64,000 nucleotides of DNA, taken from the NCBI GenBank assembly GCA_004193285.1, contig SECP01000001.1, positions 310,001-374,000 of the forward strand. Direction: 5' to 3'. Below the pieces are notes generated by a model that saw only the letters and a list, made by a program, of their open reading frames with translations, was not told the origin of the DNA and made no database searches. The DNA is from Myxococcales bacterium. GTDB taxonomy: Bacteria > Myxococcota_A > Polyangia > Polyangiales > Polyangiaceae. Position numbers and translations under genes: made by a program. Shown one piece after another: positions 30,563 through 39,831 of this stretch; the stretch's first letter is position 1, and each line of letters starts with the position of its first letter.

Positions 30563-33240
30563 GCGATCGGCGTTGGTGGTGGGGTGCCTCCGAGCGGCAG
30601 TGTAAACTGGAAGGTGGCGCCGCCGCCATCGCGGCTGCGCGCGGAGATGCGCCCGCCGTGCGCGTTCACGATCGCGCGGCAGATCGCGAGTCCCAGCCCC
30701 ACGCCTTCGCGGCTCCCGGCGCGCGCGGAGCGATGGAATTTCTCGAAAATGCGCTCCTCTTCCCCCTCCGAGATGCCTGGACCGCGGTCGCTCACCTCGA
30801 CCCTCGCTGCTTCGGGCGAAAAGGTGGCGCGGAGCTCGATCGCTCCCTGGCCGTATTTGCTCGCGTTCTCGACCAAGTTGATGAGCAATAGCTCGATCAA
30901 AAGCTCGTCGCACGGCACGAGCGGAGCATCTGTCGGTAAGTGCACTGCGACCTCGCGGGTGCCGAGCCGCGAGTCCAGGCGGCCGAGCGCGCTGCCCACG
31001 ACCTCCTCGAGCGACACCCACTCCTTCTTGAGCTTGACGGCCCCGGACTCCAGGCGAGTCATGTCGAGCAGGTTGCGAATCAGCCGGTTGAGCCGCTCCG
31101 CTTCCTCCAGCACGGTTCCGAGCAGCTCCTTTCGGGTACCCTCCGGCATCGTTCCTCCCGCTTGCAAAACCGTGCCGGTGGCGCCGGTGATGACCGCCAG
31201 CGGAGTTCGCAGATCATGCGACACGGAGCTGAGGAGGGAGCTGCGCAGCTGCTCGGCCTCCACCTCACGGCGGGCGCGCTCTGCCGCGGCTCCCAGTTGC
31301 GCTCGTTCCACGGCGGAGGCCAACTGCGACGCGAACGCTTCTACCTGGCGCCGTTGATGGAGCTCCAGGAGTCGCTCCGGCGCTTGCGGCGCGAGCCCCA
31401 GCACGCCCACGCAGCCCGCCGAGGCGATGAGCGGGAGGTACAAGGCCTCGGCGCTCGGAAGCGTGCTGGTACCGAGGCCCGCCTCGCGGCCGTTGGTCCA
31501 CACCCACTGGCCGATGCTCAAGTCCCGCTCGGAAGGCGCGCCGAGGGTCGGCGAAGCGTAGCGGCGGGAGAGCGCCCCTTCCGGGCCCGGCGCGTACACG
31601 GAGATTTGGGCCTGAAAGACCTTTTCGAGGTGGCGCGCGGCGGCCTGGACGACGCTCTCGAAGCTCGCCGCGCTCGCCAGCTCACGAGTGAGGGCGTAGA
31701 GGGCGGCGGTGCGTAGCTCCCGCTCTTGCGCCGCGGCAGCCTGATTGCGGATCCGCTGGGTGAGGCCGCTGATCACGGCCGCTACGACGAACATCACCGC
31801 GAAGGTCGTCGCGTGCCGAAGATCGGCGACGGCCAAAGTATAAAACGGAGGGACGAAGAAGAAGTCGAACAGGGCCACGCTCACGAACGCGGAGAGCAGC
31901 GAGGCTCCGAAGCCCAAGCGACTCGCGACCAGCACGATGCCGAGCAGGTAGGTCATCACCACGTCCGGTATCTGATCGCGACCGAACAGAGCGAGCGTGA
32001 GGCTGGTGACCAAGCTCGGGAGCAGCACGGCGGCGGCGTAGCTGGGCACGTGGGGCGGGCTCTTCGGACTTGCGGCCTCGACCCGCGCCTCTGCCTCGTC
32101 CGGGTCGCCCGCCGTGACGTAAACGTCGATGTCCCCGCTCTGCCTGAGCAGCCGATCCACCAGCGAAGGCCGGAGATGATCGAGGAGGCGCCGCGCCAGG
32201 GGCTTGCCCACGATGAGCTTGGTGATGTTTCGCTCGCGGGCAAAATCCAAGAGCAGCCGGGTGGGGTCCTCCCCGCTGAGGGTCAGCACCTCCGCGCCCA
32301 GCTGCTCGGCGAGGTTCAAGTTCTGCGTCAACCGCGCCGCAGCCGGCGGCGAAAGCGCGCGTGCGCTCGGCCGCTCCACGTAGACCGCGAACCAGCGCGC
32401 GTGCAGGGAGCCGGCCATGCGCCGCGCCGCGCGCACCAACCGCGCCGAGTAGGGGCTCGGGCTCACCGCGACCAGCAGCTGGTCCGAGATGGCCCAGGTT
32501 TGCTCGATTCCTTGCGCCGCTCGGTAGTCGCGCATCTGCGCGTCCACCCGCTCCGCGGTGTGGCGCAGCGAGAGCTCGCGCAGGGCGATGAGGTTCCCCT
32601 TCTTGAAGAAATTGTCGATGGCGTGCTGCGCCTGCGCGCCCAGGTACACCTTTCCGTCCCGCAAGCGCTCGAGCAAGTCGTCGGGCGGCAGATCGACGAG
32701 CTTCAGCTCGTGGGCGCGCTCGAGCACCGAGTCCGGTACGGTCTCGCGCACACGCACACCGGTGATGCGCGCTACGACGTCATTCAGGCTCTCCACGTGC
32801 TGCACGTTCATCGTCGTGAACACGTCGATACCGGCGTCGAGCAGCTCTTCTACGTCTTGCCAGCGCTTGGGGTGACGCGAGCCCTCCGCGTTGGTGTGCG
32901 CCAGCTCGTCCACCAGCAAGAGCTGGGGCCGACGCGCCAGCGCCGCGTCGAGGTCGAATTCTTCGACCGTGACTCCGCGATGGTGGTGCTTACGTTTTTG
33001 CAGTAGCTGAAGCCCGAGCAGCTGTGCGCCGGTGTCGTAGCGGCCGTGCGTCTCCGCGACCCCTACCAGAACGTCCCGCTTTTCGCGCTCCATCTCCGCG
33101 CGCGCGACCTCCAGCATCGCGTAGGTTTTGCCAACCCCCGGGGCGGCGCCGAAGAAGACGGTGAGCTTACCCCGGCGCTCGCGAGCGGCATCGGCCACGA
33201 CTCGGCGCAGCAAGTCGTCGGGGCTACGGCGCTCGGTCAC
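30559..33240 (-). CDS. kdpD: KdpD potassium/turgor sensor histidine kinase
   Basis: An 893-aa protein with the full KdpD layout. The KdpD domain has Walker A GAAPGVGKT (31-39), LLLVDELAHTNAEGSRHPKR and TTMNVQHVESLND. A universal-stress-like domain follows, then four membrane helices (DUF4118), a GAF-like region, HisKA with H675 (SSVSHDLRTPLAVITG) and an HATPase (NLVENASKYGQGAIEL, EKFHRSARAGSREGVGLGLA). It starts at GTG 33240, 15 bp after kdpC. It phosphorylates KdpE when potassium is low. Confidence 0.96.
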   Translation of the reverse strand: MTERRSPDDLLRRVVADAARERRGKLTVFFGAAPGVGKTYAMLEVARAEMEREKRDVLVGVAETHGRYDTGAQLLGLQLLQKRKHHHRGVTVEEFDLDAALARRPQLLLVDELAHTNAEGSRHPKRWQDVEELLDAGIDVFTTMNVQHVESLNDVVARITGVRVRETVPDSVLERAHELKLVDLPPDDLLERLRDGKVYLGAQAQHAIDNFFKKGNLIALRELSLRHTAERVDAQMRDYRAAQGIEQTWAISDQLLVAVSPSPYSARLVRAARRMAGSLHARWFAVYVERPSARALSPPAAARLTQNLNLAEQLGAEVLTLSGEDPTRLLLDFARERNITKLIVGKPLARRLLDHLRPSLVDRLLRQSGDIDVYVTAGDPDEAEARVEAASPKSPPHVPSYAAAVLLPSLVTSLTLALFGRDQIPDVVMTYLLGIVLVASRLGFGASLLSAFVSVALFDFFFVPPFYTLAVADLRHATTFAVMFVVAAVISGLTQRIRNQAAAAQERELRTAALYALTRELASAASFESVVQAAARHLEKVFQAQISVYAPGPEGALSRRYASPTLGAPSERDLSIGQWVWTNGREAGLGTSTLPSAEALYLPLIASAGCVGVLGLAPQAPERLLELHQRRQVEAFASQLASAVERAQLGAAAERARREVEAEQLRSSLLSSVSHDLRTPLAVITGATGTVLQAGGTMPEGTRKELLGTVLEEAERLNRLIRNLLDMTRLESGAVKLKKEWVSLEEVVGSALGRLDSRLGTREVAVHLPTDAPLVPCDELLIELLLINLVENASKYGQGAIELRATFSPEAARVEVSDRGPGISEGEEERIFEKFHRSARAGSREGVGLGLAICRAIVNAHGGRISARSRDGGGATFQFTLPLGGTPPPTPIA

Positions 33241-33255
33241 GCAGCAAACTCTACG

Positions 33256-33882
33256 TTACTTCGCTCGATCCAGCGCAAGGTTCAGCTCCAGCACGTTCAC
33301 GCGCGGCTCACCTACGAGCCCCAGCCAGCGCTCGCCGGTGTGTGCGGCGACCAACCGCCGAACGTGCCCGGCGTCGAGGCCGCGAGCCTTCGCCACGCGC
33401 GCCAACTGGAGCTCCGCGTTGCCGGGGCTGATGTCTGGGTCCAAACCGCTGGCGGAGCGCGTCGCGGCGTCCGCGGGGATCCAGGCGTCCGCGGCTAGCC
33501 CGTTCTCTTCGCGGTAGCGCTTCGCGACGTCGCCGAAGCCGAGGAAGCTCTCGTCCACGTCCTTCGTGCGCGGGTCGTCCAAGATGCCGTGGACGAGCTT
33601 GTCGCTCGTGGGGCCCAAGTTCGTGCCGCCCGAGCTGGCCGCGTCGTAGCCGGCGCCGGCTGCGGAAGGGCGAGGATGAAAGTACTCCGGTCGGCTGAAA
33701 TTTTGTCCGAGGAGCTTGGAGCCAACGACCCGACCGTCCGCGTCACGGAGCAAGCTGCCTGCAGCCTGCTCCGGAAAGGCGACCCTGCCCACGGCCCAGA
33801 CTACCGCCGGAAAGGCGAGCCCGGTCACCGCAACGAAGAGCAGGGTCAAGACGAGCGCAGCGCGAATAGGGAGAGTGGTCAT
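33256..33882 (-). CDS. kdpC: KdpC, potassium-transporting ATPase subunit C
   Basis: A 208-aa subunit with one N-terminal membrane helix ([20 protein letters not shown]) and a periplasmic domain: [48 protein letters not shown] and [13 protein letters not shown]. The ATG at 33882 overlaps the kdpB stop (ATGA); codons upstream belong to kdpB. It stabilises the KdpFABC complex. Confidence 0.95.
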   Translation of the reverse strand: MTTLPIRAALVLTLLFVAVTGLAFPAVVWAVGRVAFPEQAAGSLLRDADGRVVGSKLLGQNFSRPEYFHPRPSAAGAGYDAASSGGTNLGPTSDKLVHGILDDPRTKDVDESFLGFGDVAKRYREENGLAADAWIPADAATRSASGLDPDISPGNAELQLARVAKARGLDAGHVRRLVAAHTGERWLGLVGEPRVNVLELNLALDRAK

Positions 33883-36011
33883 GCGAGCCTCATGAGGACG
33901 ATCAGCCGATCCAAGAGCCAAATCGCAGGAAAGGGGGCGAGCACCCCGCCTACGCCGTAGATGAGGAGATTGCGTCGCAGCGTGGCCACTGCGCTCGTCG
34001 GCCGGTACGCGACGCCGCGGAGGGAAAGAGGAACCAGCGCGATGATGATCAGCGCGTTGAAGATGACGGCTGCGAGCACGGCGGATTGCGGGTTGCTGAG
34101 CTGCATGAAGTTCAGCTTGCCGAGCGCCGGATACGTTACGAGGAACATGGCCGGGATGATCGCGAAGTACTTGGCGACGTCATTGGCAATGCTGAAGGTG
34201 GTGAGCGCCCCGCGCGTCATGAGCATCTGCTTGCCGATGGCCACCACTTCGATGAGCTTCGTGGGGTTGGAGTCCAGGTCCACCATGTTGCCTGCCTCTT
34301 TAGCGGCTTGAGTGCCGGTATTCATGGCGACTCCAACGTCCGCTTGAGCTAGAGCTGGTGCGTCGTTCGTGCCGTCGCCCGTCATCGCTACCAAGCGACC
34401 TCCGGCTTGTTCCTTGCGGATGTAGGCGAGCTTCATCTCCGGCGTGGCCTCCGCGATGAAGTCGTCCACCCCCGCTTCGGCGGCGATCGCGGCCGCGGTG
34501 AGGGGGTTGTCGCCCGTCACCATGACGGTCTTGATGCCCATCTGCCGGAGCTGGGCGAAGCGCTGCTTCATGCCGCCTTTGACGATGTCTTTGAGCTCGA
34601 TGACGCCCAGCGCTCTTCCGCCGTTCGCCACTACCAGGGGGGTACCGCCCTCGCGAGCGACTCGCTCGACGATGCCGCGGAGGTCGCTCGGGAACGCGCC
34701 GCCACGCGCCTCGACGAAGCGCCGGACGCTGTCGGCGGCGCCTTTGCGGATCTCCATGCCGTCCGCGTCCACACCGCTCATGCGCGTGTGCGCGGAGAAC
34801 TCCAGGAACTTGGCCGCGCCGAGCTCGGACAGCGCTCGAGCGGGCAAGCCGTACTTTTCCTTGGCCAAAACCACGATGCTCCGACCCTCCGGCGTCTCGT
34901 CCGCCAGCGAGGCGAGCTGCGCGGCTCTGGCCAGCTCCTGCAGGTCCACCCCGCTCGGGGCGACGAGCTGGGCGGCTTGACGGTTGCCGAGCGTGATGGT
35001 GCCGGTCTTGTCCAAGAGGAGCGTGCTCACGTCCCCCGCCGCCTCCACCGCTTTGCCGCTCATGGCGAGCACGTTGTGCTGCATCACGCGATCCATCCCC
35101 GCGATACCGATGGAGCTGAGCAGGCCGCCGATGGTGGTCGGGATCAAGCAGACCAGCAGCGCAACCAGCACCGTCACGCTCGGGGTGGCCCCGCGCCCCC
35201 CCGCCGCGAGCTTCGCGAACGGAAGGAGCGTGACGGTGGCGAGCAAAAACACGATCGTGAGGCCTGCGAGCAAGATCGAAAGCGCGATTTCGTTGGGCGT
35301 TTTCTGCCGCTTCGCGCCTTCCACCAGCGCGATCATCCGGTCCAAGAAGCTGCGCCCGGGGTCTTGCGTCACTCGCACCACGATGCGATCGGACAGCACC
35401 CGCGTGCCGCCGGTCACCGCGCTTCGGTCCCCGCCGCTTTCACGGATGACGGGGGCGGACTCACCGGTAATCGCTGACTCGTCCACGCTGGCCACGCCCT
35501 CCACGATCTCGCCATCCGCGGCGATGACGTCGCCGACCTCACACACGAACAGGTCCCCCTTGGCGAGCTCGGGCGCGGGCACTCGCTGCTCCACGCCCCC
35601 CCGCAGCCGGCGAGCGGCAGTTTGGGTCTTGGTTTTGCGCAGCGTATCCGCCTGCGCTTTGCCGCGCCCCTCCGCCATCGCTTCCGCGAAGTTGGCGAAT
35701 AGCACCGTGAACCAGAGCCATAAGCTCACCTGCCCGACGAAGAACGTGTCCGCGGCGTGGCTGACGAGCCCGCGGACCCAGAAGAAGGTGGTAACGAGGC
35801 TGCCCACCTCCACCACGAACATGACCGGATTTTTGGCCACGAGGCGCGGATCCAGCTTCCGAAAGGCCTCCTGGACGGCGCGCAACACGATCGCACGCTG
35901 GAATAGCGCGCGCGGCGCGTTCTTCGGCTCCGCGGCGGCGAAAGGGGAGGCGTCGTCCCGGGGCGAGGGCTCGACGGACGCCGGTAGTGAGAGTTGCTTT
36001 TGCATGGACAT
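33879..36011 (-). CDS. kdpB: KdpB, potassium-transporting ATPase ATP-binding subunit
   Basis: A 710-aa P-type ATPase. The phosphorylated aspartate is D334 in [14 protein letters not shown]. Other motifs are [40 protein letters not shown] and [20 protein letters not shown]. It has about 25 more residues at the N-terminus than the E. coli protein. It hydrolyses ATP to drive potassium import through KdpA. It lies 12 bp after kdpA and is coupled to kdpC. Confidence 0.97.
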   Translation of the reverse strand: MSMQKQLSLPASVEPSPRDDASPFAAAEPKNAPRALFQRAIVLRAVQEAFRKLDPRLVAKNPVMFVVEVGSLVTTFFWVRGLVSHAADTFFVGQVSLWLWFTVLFANFAEAMAEGRGKAQADTLRKTKTQTAARRLRGGVEQRVPAPELAKGDLFVCEVGDVIAADGEIVEGVASVDESAITGESAPVIRESGGDRSAVTGGTRVLSDRIVVRVTQDPGRSFLDRMIALVEGAKRQKTPNEIALSILLAGLTIVFLLATVTLLPFAKLAAGGRGATPSVTVLVALLVCLIPTTIGGLLSSIGIAGMDRVMQHNVLAMSGKAVEAAGDVSTLLLDKTGTITLGNRQAAQLVAPSGVDLQELARAAQLASLADETPEGRSIVVLAKEKYGLPARALSELGAAKFLEFSAHTRMSGVDADGMEIRKGAADSVRRFVEARGGAFPSDLRGIVERVAREGGTPLVVANGGRALGVIELKDIVKGGMKQRFAQLRQMGIKTVMVTGDNPLTAAAIAAEAGVDDFIAEATPEMKLAYIRKEQAGGRLVAMTGDGTNDAPALAQADVGVAMNTGTQAAKEAGNMVDLDSNPTKLIEVVAIGKQMLMTRGALTTFSIANDVAKYFAIIPAMFLVTYPALGKLNFMQLSNPQSAVLAAVIFNALIIIALVPLSLRGVAYRPTSAVATLRRNLLIYGVGGVLAPFPAIWLLDRLIVLMRLA

Positions 36012-36023
36012 GACTTCGGACCG

Positions 36024-37841
36024 TCAGTGGGTAGTGAGCGAGCTCATCTGAAAGTGCTCGACGAGGGGGCCGAGCGCGACGCCCGGGAAGTAGGTGAGGG
36101 CGCCGACAATCAGCACCACGCCGACCAGTAGGCCGCTGAACGTGGGCGTATCCGTCGGAAACGTGCCGGACGACCGAGGAACGTGGCCCTTCTTCGCGAG
36201 CGAGCCTGCCATCGCGAGGAGGGGAATGATCATCAGGTAGCGGCCGACGAGCATCGCGGCGCCGAGGGTTGCGTTGTACCACGGCGTGTTGGTCGTGATG
36301 CCAGCGAAGGCCGAGCCGTTGTTGGCCGTGGCGGATGCGTACGCGTAGAAGAGCTCACTGAAGCCGTGAGGGCCGGCGTTGTTGAAGTTTCCGGTCGCGG
36401 CCCCGTACACGCTGTCCGCCGCGCCATAGGCGCTGCCGGGCCACGTGTTGAGCGCCGCCCACGCTCCCTCCTTCGGCAAATCCAGCGCGCTGGAGAGCGC
36501 GCTGAGGCCGAGCACGCTGGCCGCGAGCACGAGCGTTGCCAGCATGGCCATCTGGATCTCGAATCGCTCGATCTTCTTGCCGAGGTACTCCGGCGTGCGG
36601 CCGACCATGAGGCCCGCGATGAACACGGCCAGGATGGCGAACATCAACATGCCGTATAGGCCGGCCCCGACGCCGCCGAACACCACCTCACCCGTGAGCA
36701 TGTTGAACAGGGGGACCGCTCCTCCGAGAGGAGTGAAGCTGTCGTGCATGGCGTTGACGGCGCCGCACGAGGCACCGGTCGTGACGGTCGCGAAAAGCGC
36801 GGAGCCGGCGACGCCGAAGCGCACCTCCTTGCCCTCCATGTTGCCGCCCGGCTGGAGAGCGGTCGCAGCGGTTTGGATGTGAGCGTGCGACAAATGACGA
36901 GTGCCGGCCTGCTCGGCGCTCGAGCAAATCACGACGCCCGCGATCGCCAGGGCCGCCATCGCACCGAAGATCGCCCAGCCTTGCTTGGCATTGCCCACCA
37001 TCTTTCCGAAGGTGTGGGTGAGCGCGGCCGGGATGCACCAAATCAGGACCAGCGTGAAGAAGTTGGAGAAAGGGCTCGGGTTTTCGAACGGGTGGGCGGA
37101 GTTGGCGTTGAAGAAGCCGCCGCCGTTGGTGCCGAGCTGCTTGATGATCTCTTGCGACGCGACCGGGCCGAGGGCGATGGTTTGCTTGCCGCCCTCCAGC
37201 GTCGTGACCGCGCGGTACGCGTCGAAATTTTGCGGCACACCGCAGGCCAGGTAGACGACGGCACCGACCAGGCAGAGGGGCAACAGCACGTAGACGGTGC
37301 CGCGCACGCAATCCGCCCAAAAGTTGCCGATGCCGTCCGCGCTTCGCCGAGCGAAGCCGCGCGTCACCGCGACTGCGATCGCGAGGCCGACCGCGGCAGA
37401 CGCCCAGTTGTGGATCGCCAAGCCGACCATGTTCGAAAAATAGGAGAGCGTTACCTCCGGCGAATAGCTCTGCCAATTCGTGTTGGTCGCGAACGAAACG
37501 GCCGCGTTGAAGGCCAGGTCCGCCGGTACCTGCTCGGCTCCGAAGCTCTGCGGGTTGAGCGGCAGAACGCCTTGTAAGCGCAGCACGGCGTAGCTGAAGA
37601 GGGTGGAGACGAGCGAGAACAGCAAGAGCGCGACCGCGTAGGTCGTCCACGACATGTCGCGCTGCGGATCCACGCCGAGCGCGCGGTAGGCTCCGCGCTC
37701 GAGCCAGCCGAGGAGGCGGTGCAGCGGTGGCCGCTCGCGGCCATCACCGAACACGCGCGCCATGTAGGCACCGAGCGGCCGGGTCAGTAGCAGTAAGGTC
37801 CCGAGGAAAAGGACCAGCTGTAGGGTCGCCATCGCCGTCAT
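36024..37841 (-). CDS. kdpA: KdpA, potassium-transporting ATPase channel subunit
   Basis: A 605-aa polytopic protein with KdpA selectivity-filter-like repeats. Recognisable blocks are AAVSFATNTNWQSYSPEVTL, LGTNGGGFFNANSAHPFENP, TGASCGAVNAMHDSFTPLGG and GLYGMLMFAILAVFIAGLMV, together with ASATANNGSAFAGI. It binds and translocates potassium. The ATG at 37841 lies 3 bp after the kdpF stop; an ATG three codons later is possible. Confidence 0.96.
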   Translation of the reverse strand: MTAMATLQLVLFLGTLLLLTRPLGAYMARVFGDGRERPPLHRLLGWLERGAYRALGVDPQRDMSWTTYAVALLLFSLVSTLFSYAVLRLQGVLPLNPQSFGAEQVPADLAFNAAVSFATNTNWQSYSPEVTLSYFSNMVGLAIHNWASAAVGLAIAVAVTRGFARRSADGIGNFWADCVRGTVYVLLPLCLVGAVVYLACGVPQNFDAYRAVTTLEGGKQTIALGPVASQEIIKQLGTNGGGFFNANSAHPFENPSPFSNFFTLVLIWCIPAALTHTFGKMVGNAKQGWAIFGAMAALAIAGVVICSSAEQAGTRHLSHAHIQTAATALQPGGNMEGKEVRFGVAGSALFATVTTGASCGAVNAMHDSFTPLGGAVPLFNMLTGEVVFGGVGAGLYGMLMFAILAVFIAGLMVGRTPEYLGKKIERFEIQMAMLATLVLAASVLGLSALSSALDLPKEGAWAALNTWPGSAYGAADSVYGAATGNFNNAGPHGFSELFYAYASATANNGSAFAGITTNTPWYNATLGAAMLVGRYLMIIPLLAMAGSLAKKGHVPRSSGTFPTDTPTFSGLLVGVVLIVGALTYFPGVALGPLVEHFQMSSLTTH

Positions 37842-37844
37842 GGC

Positions 37845-37931
37845 TCAGAATTGCTCCGGCGCGAGCAGCGCATAAACGAGGTAGCCGAGCAGCAAAGCGG
37901 TGAGCCCGCCGAGCCAAAAGGCGTCGGTCAT
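37845..37931 (-). CDS. kdpF: KdpF, 28-aa subunit of the Kdp ATPase
   Basis: A 28-aa single-helix protein, MTDAFWLGGLTALLLGYLVY followed by ALLAPEQF. The ending YLVYALLxPExF is the KdpF signature. It stabilises the KdpABC complex in the membrane. Its ATG overlaps the stop of the upstream 32-aa gene (ATGA) and it ends 3 bp before kdpA. Confidence 0.9.
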   Translation of the reverse strand: MTDAFWLGGLTALLLGYLVYALLAPEQF

Positions 37932-38026
37932 GGTCGGTCTCCGCGCAGCTTTTCACAGGCGCGCGTGTAGGCGGCGGCCACGGCAAAAAAGCCGAGGATC
38001 GCCGTCAGGTAAATGATGTCGGTCAT
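37928..38026 (-). CDS. 32-aa membrane peptide at the head of the kdp operon
   Basis: A single-pass peptide, MTDIIYLTAILGFFAVAAAY followed by TRACEKLRGDRP. The hydrophobic helix is followed by a conserved-looking Y-x-x-x-C-E-x-L tail. It is the first frame of the kdp operon and overlaps kdpF by ATGA, which supports real translation. It is not KdpF, whose typical PExF end belongs to the next frame. I recall short frames of this kind before kdpF in other genomes, but no function is known to me. Confidence 0.65.
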   Translation of the reverse strand: MTDIIYLTAILGFFAVAAAYTRACEKLRGDRP

Positions 38027-38235
38027 GGTGGTCTCGCTGCAAGGAGCTTTCGTCGCACTCCAAAGCTAAGGTCATGAGCGTCAAGACGTGGTTAAGAGCG
38101 GGCCTCGGAGGATCAAGAACTCGTAAGGACGGAGCTCCGGCTGCTCGATCGCTCGCTGGCGATCATCATGCAATCTTGATGGGGCGAGGCCGGGTCCTGA
38201 CGTCGCCTTGATCGGTCGAGGAGCATGCTGGCTGG

Positions 38236-38451
38236 ATGAAGACGTCGCGCCTTTTGGGGTTCGCTTCCGGCGACCGGGACCTGTGGTGCGTCGCCGCCCT
38301 GCTCTGGCTCGCGAGCGCGGCGCGCGTGAGCTTCGCCATGCTGCGCGGGGAGACGTTCGGGCCCGAAGCGACGGCCGCCGTCGTCTGCCTCGTGGCGGTG
38401 CCCTGGAGCTTGCTCCGGCGTGCGTCGCCTCCCGGTCCCACCGAGCGGTGA
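38236..38451 (+). CDS. Small membrane protein of unknown function
   Basis: A 71-aa protein with two hydrophobic stretches (LWCVAALLWLASAARVSFAM and ATAAVVCLVAVPWSLL) and a basic C-terminus. AGGAG lies 8 nt before the ATG. It is divergent from the kdp operon and upstream of an envelope beta-barrel gene on the same strand. No family is recognised. Confidence 0.5.
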   Translation: MKTSRLLGFASGDRDLWCVAALLWLASAARVSFAMLRGETFGPEATAAVVCLVAVPWSLLRRASPPGPTER

Positions 38452-38559
38452 TTAAAGCAGCGTGAGGACGCGGTAAGAGGCCCTTGCGCGCCCTGCGGGG
38501 TCGGAGTGTAGGATGTGGGGTTGCTCGCGGCGTGCCGCTCGCGGGCGGAGGTCGAACGG

Positions 38560-39441
38560 ATGCGCTGGTGTCTCTTGTGTGGAGTCTTACTCGTGCCTGC
38601 TGTCGGAAGAGCTCAAGCTGGAGCGGCGCCCACGCCTGCCGAAGCACCTGCCGCCTCGTCCGATCTGCGCGCGTTCACGGGCCAGCCAGCGCCCAGCGTC
38701 GCTGCGCCTGCGGTGGCTGCGCCGCCTGCCCCCGGCTCAGAGCCGCTGGTGGCGGCTGCACCGGCTGCAGCACCGCTCCCGCAAACGCCGCCGGCGCGCT
38801 CTTCCACCGCGCCCATCGCTCGTACCGGTTTCCAGATGCACTTCGTTCCCCTGACCGCGTTCTCGGTGCCGCTCGGAAACGCGAGCGGAGCCCGGAGGGA
38901 CTCGCTGGGTGGCCGCTACGGCTGGCAGTGGGTCCCAATCGAGCTGGGGCTCGGCGCCAAAGTGATCGAAGAGCTCTACATCGGCGCATACCTGAGTCTC
39001 GGCGTTGGCTACGAAGGCAGTGATTCACGAACCGCGGCGCGCTGCGAGGCTGGCAATGACTTCGAAGACGACGTGTCCTGCAGCTCCACCACGGTTCATG
39101 CCGGCATCGAAGCTCGGTACAACTTCGAGCCTGCAGAGAGCCTCAACGGCTGGTTCGGCTACGGCTTCGGCATGACCAGCGGAAATGAAAGCGTGTCGGA
39201 TTCGGGCCGCTACCGGGAGAGCACCACCGCGCGTGGGCTGGACGTGGCAAGGCTCTCGGGCGGGCTGGATTTCCGGGCCAAGAGGGGCTTCGGCCTCGGC
39301 CCGTACGCCATTTTGTCGATTGGGCGTTACCTGCACACGCGCACGGAGGTCCGCGAGGACGTGACCTTCTCCGGCGACATCGATAGAAAGTCGTTTCACG
39401 CTTGGCTCTCGCTGGGCCTCCGTATGGTGGTGTTCCCATGA
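38560..39441 (+). CDS. Predicted outer-membrane beta-barrel protein
   Basis: A 293-aa protein. A signal peptide (MRWCLLCGVLLVPAVGRAQA) is followed by about 75 residues of Ala/Pro-rich linker and a beta-strand-rich domain with alternating aromatic and glycine residues (IGAYLSLGVGYEG, TVHAGIEARYNFEP, NGWFGYGFGMTSGNE, LDVARLSGGLDFR, FHAWLSLGLRMVVFP). The last residues resemble a barrel-closing strand. GGAGG lies 8 nt before ATG 38560, which excludes an earlier in-frame ATG. Its TGA overlaps the ATG of the next lipoprotein. Confidence 0.7.
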   Translation: MRWCLLCGVLLVPAVGRAQAGAAPTPAEAPAASSDLRAFTGQPAPSVAAPAVAAPPAPGSEPLVAAAPAAAPLPQTPPARSSTAPIARTGFQMHFVPLTAFSVPLGNASGARRDSLGGRYGWQWVPIELGLGAKVIEELYIGAYLSLGVGYEGSDSRTAARCEAGNDFEDDVSCSSTTVHAGIEARYNFEPAESLNGWFGYGFGMTSGNESVSDSGRYRESTTARGLDVARLSGGLDFRAKRGFGLGPYAILSIGRYLHTRTEVREDVTFSGDIDRKSFHAWLSLGLRMVVFP

Positions 39442-39818
39442 AGCCCCGGCTCCTGCTCCTCGTTCTGGGCCTCGGTGCGCTCGGGTGCGATGACCCCCAG
39501 TACGTCAATCCGGACACGGTGGCCCTGGTCGTCACGAACGACTCCACCGGAATTCAGCGCGTCAACCGCTGCCACTACGTGCCGGTGCTGCTCGGCAGCC
39601 AGGTCAAGGCGCGCTACGTCGTGGAAGACGAGCTGCGCGCCACCATCACGCTGACGCGCGACGAGCTGAGCCTGTTGTTCGAGGACGGCGGCGCTCCCGT
39701 CGCCGGCCTCACCAGCCCCAGCTTGAACTTTGCGGAAGAAGCACGCGAGCTCATGGAGAGTCCCCCTGAAGGGTTCACGGTCGAGCTCGTCTCGCCCTGC
39801 ACCCCCCAGGAATTCTGA
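39438..39818 (+). CDS. Small lipoprotein of unknown function
   Basis: A 126-aa protein with a signal peptide ending ALGC (Cys17), then DDPQYVNPDTVALVVTND and a mixed alpha/beta body with two further Cys (NRCHYV, SPCTPQEF) that could pair. No known domain. It overlaps the beta-barrel gene by ATGA and may be an accessory lipoprotein of that barrel. It is convergent with the next outer-membrane protein gene. Confidence 0.65.
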   Translation: MKPRLLLLVLGLGALGCDDPQYVNPDTVALVVTNDSTGIQRVNRCHYVPVLLGSQVKARYVVEDELRATITLTRDELSLLFEDGGAPVAGLTSPSLNFAEEARELMESPPEGFTVELVSPCTPQEF

Positions 39819-39831
39819 CGGAAAGCCGGCT

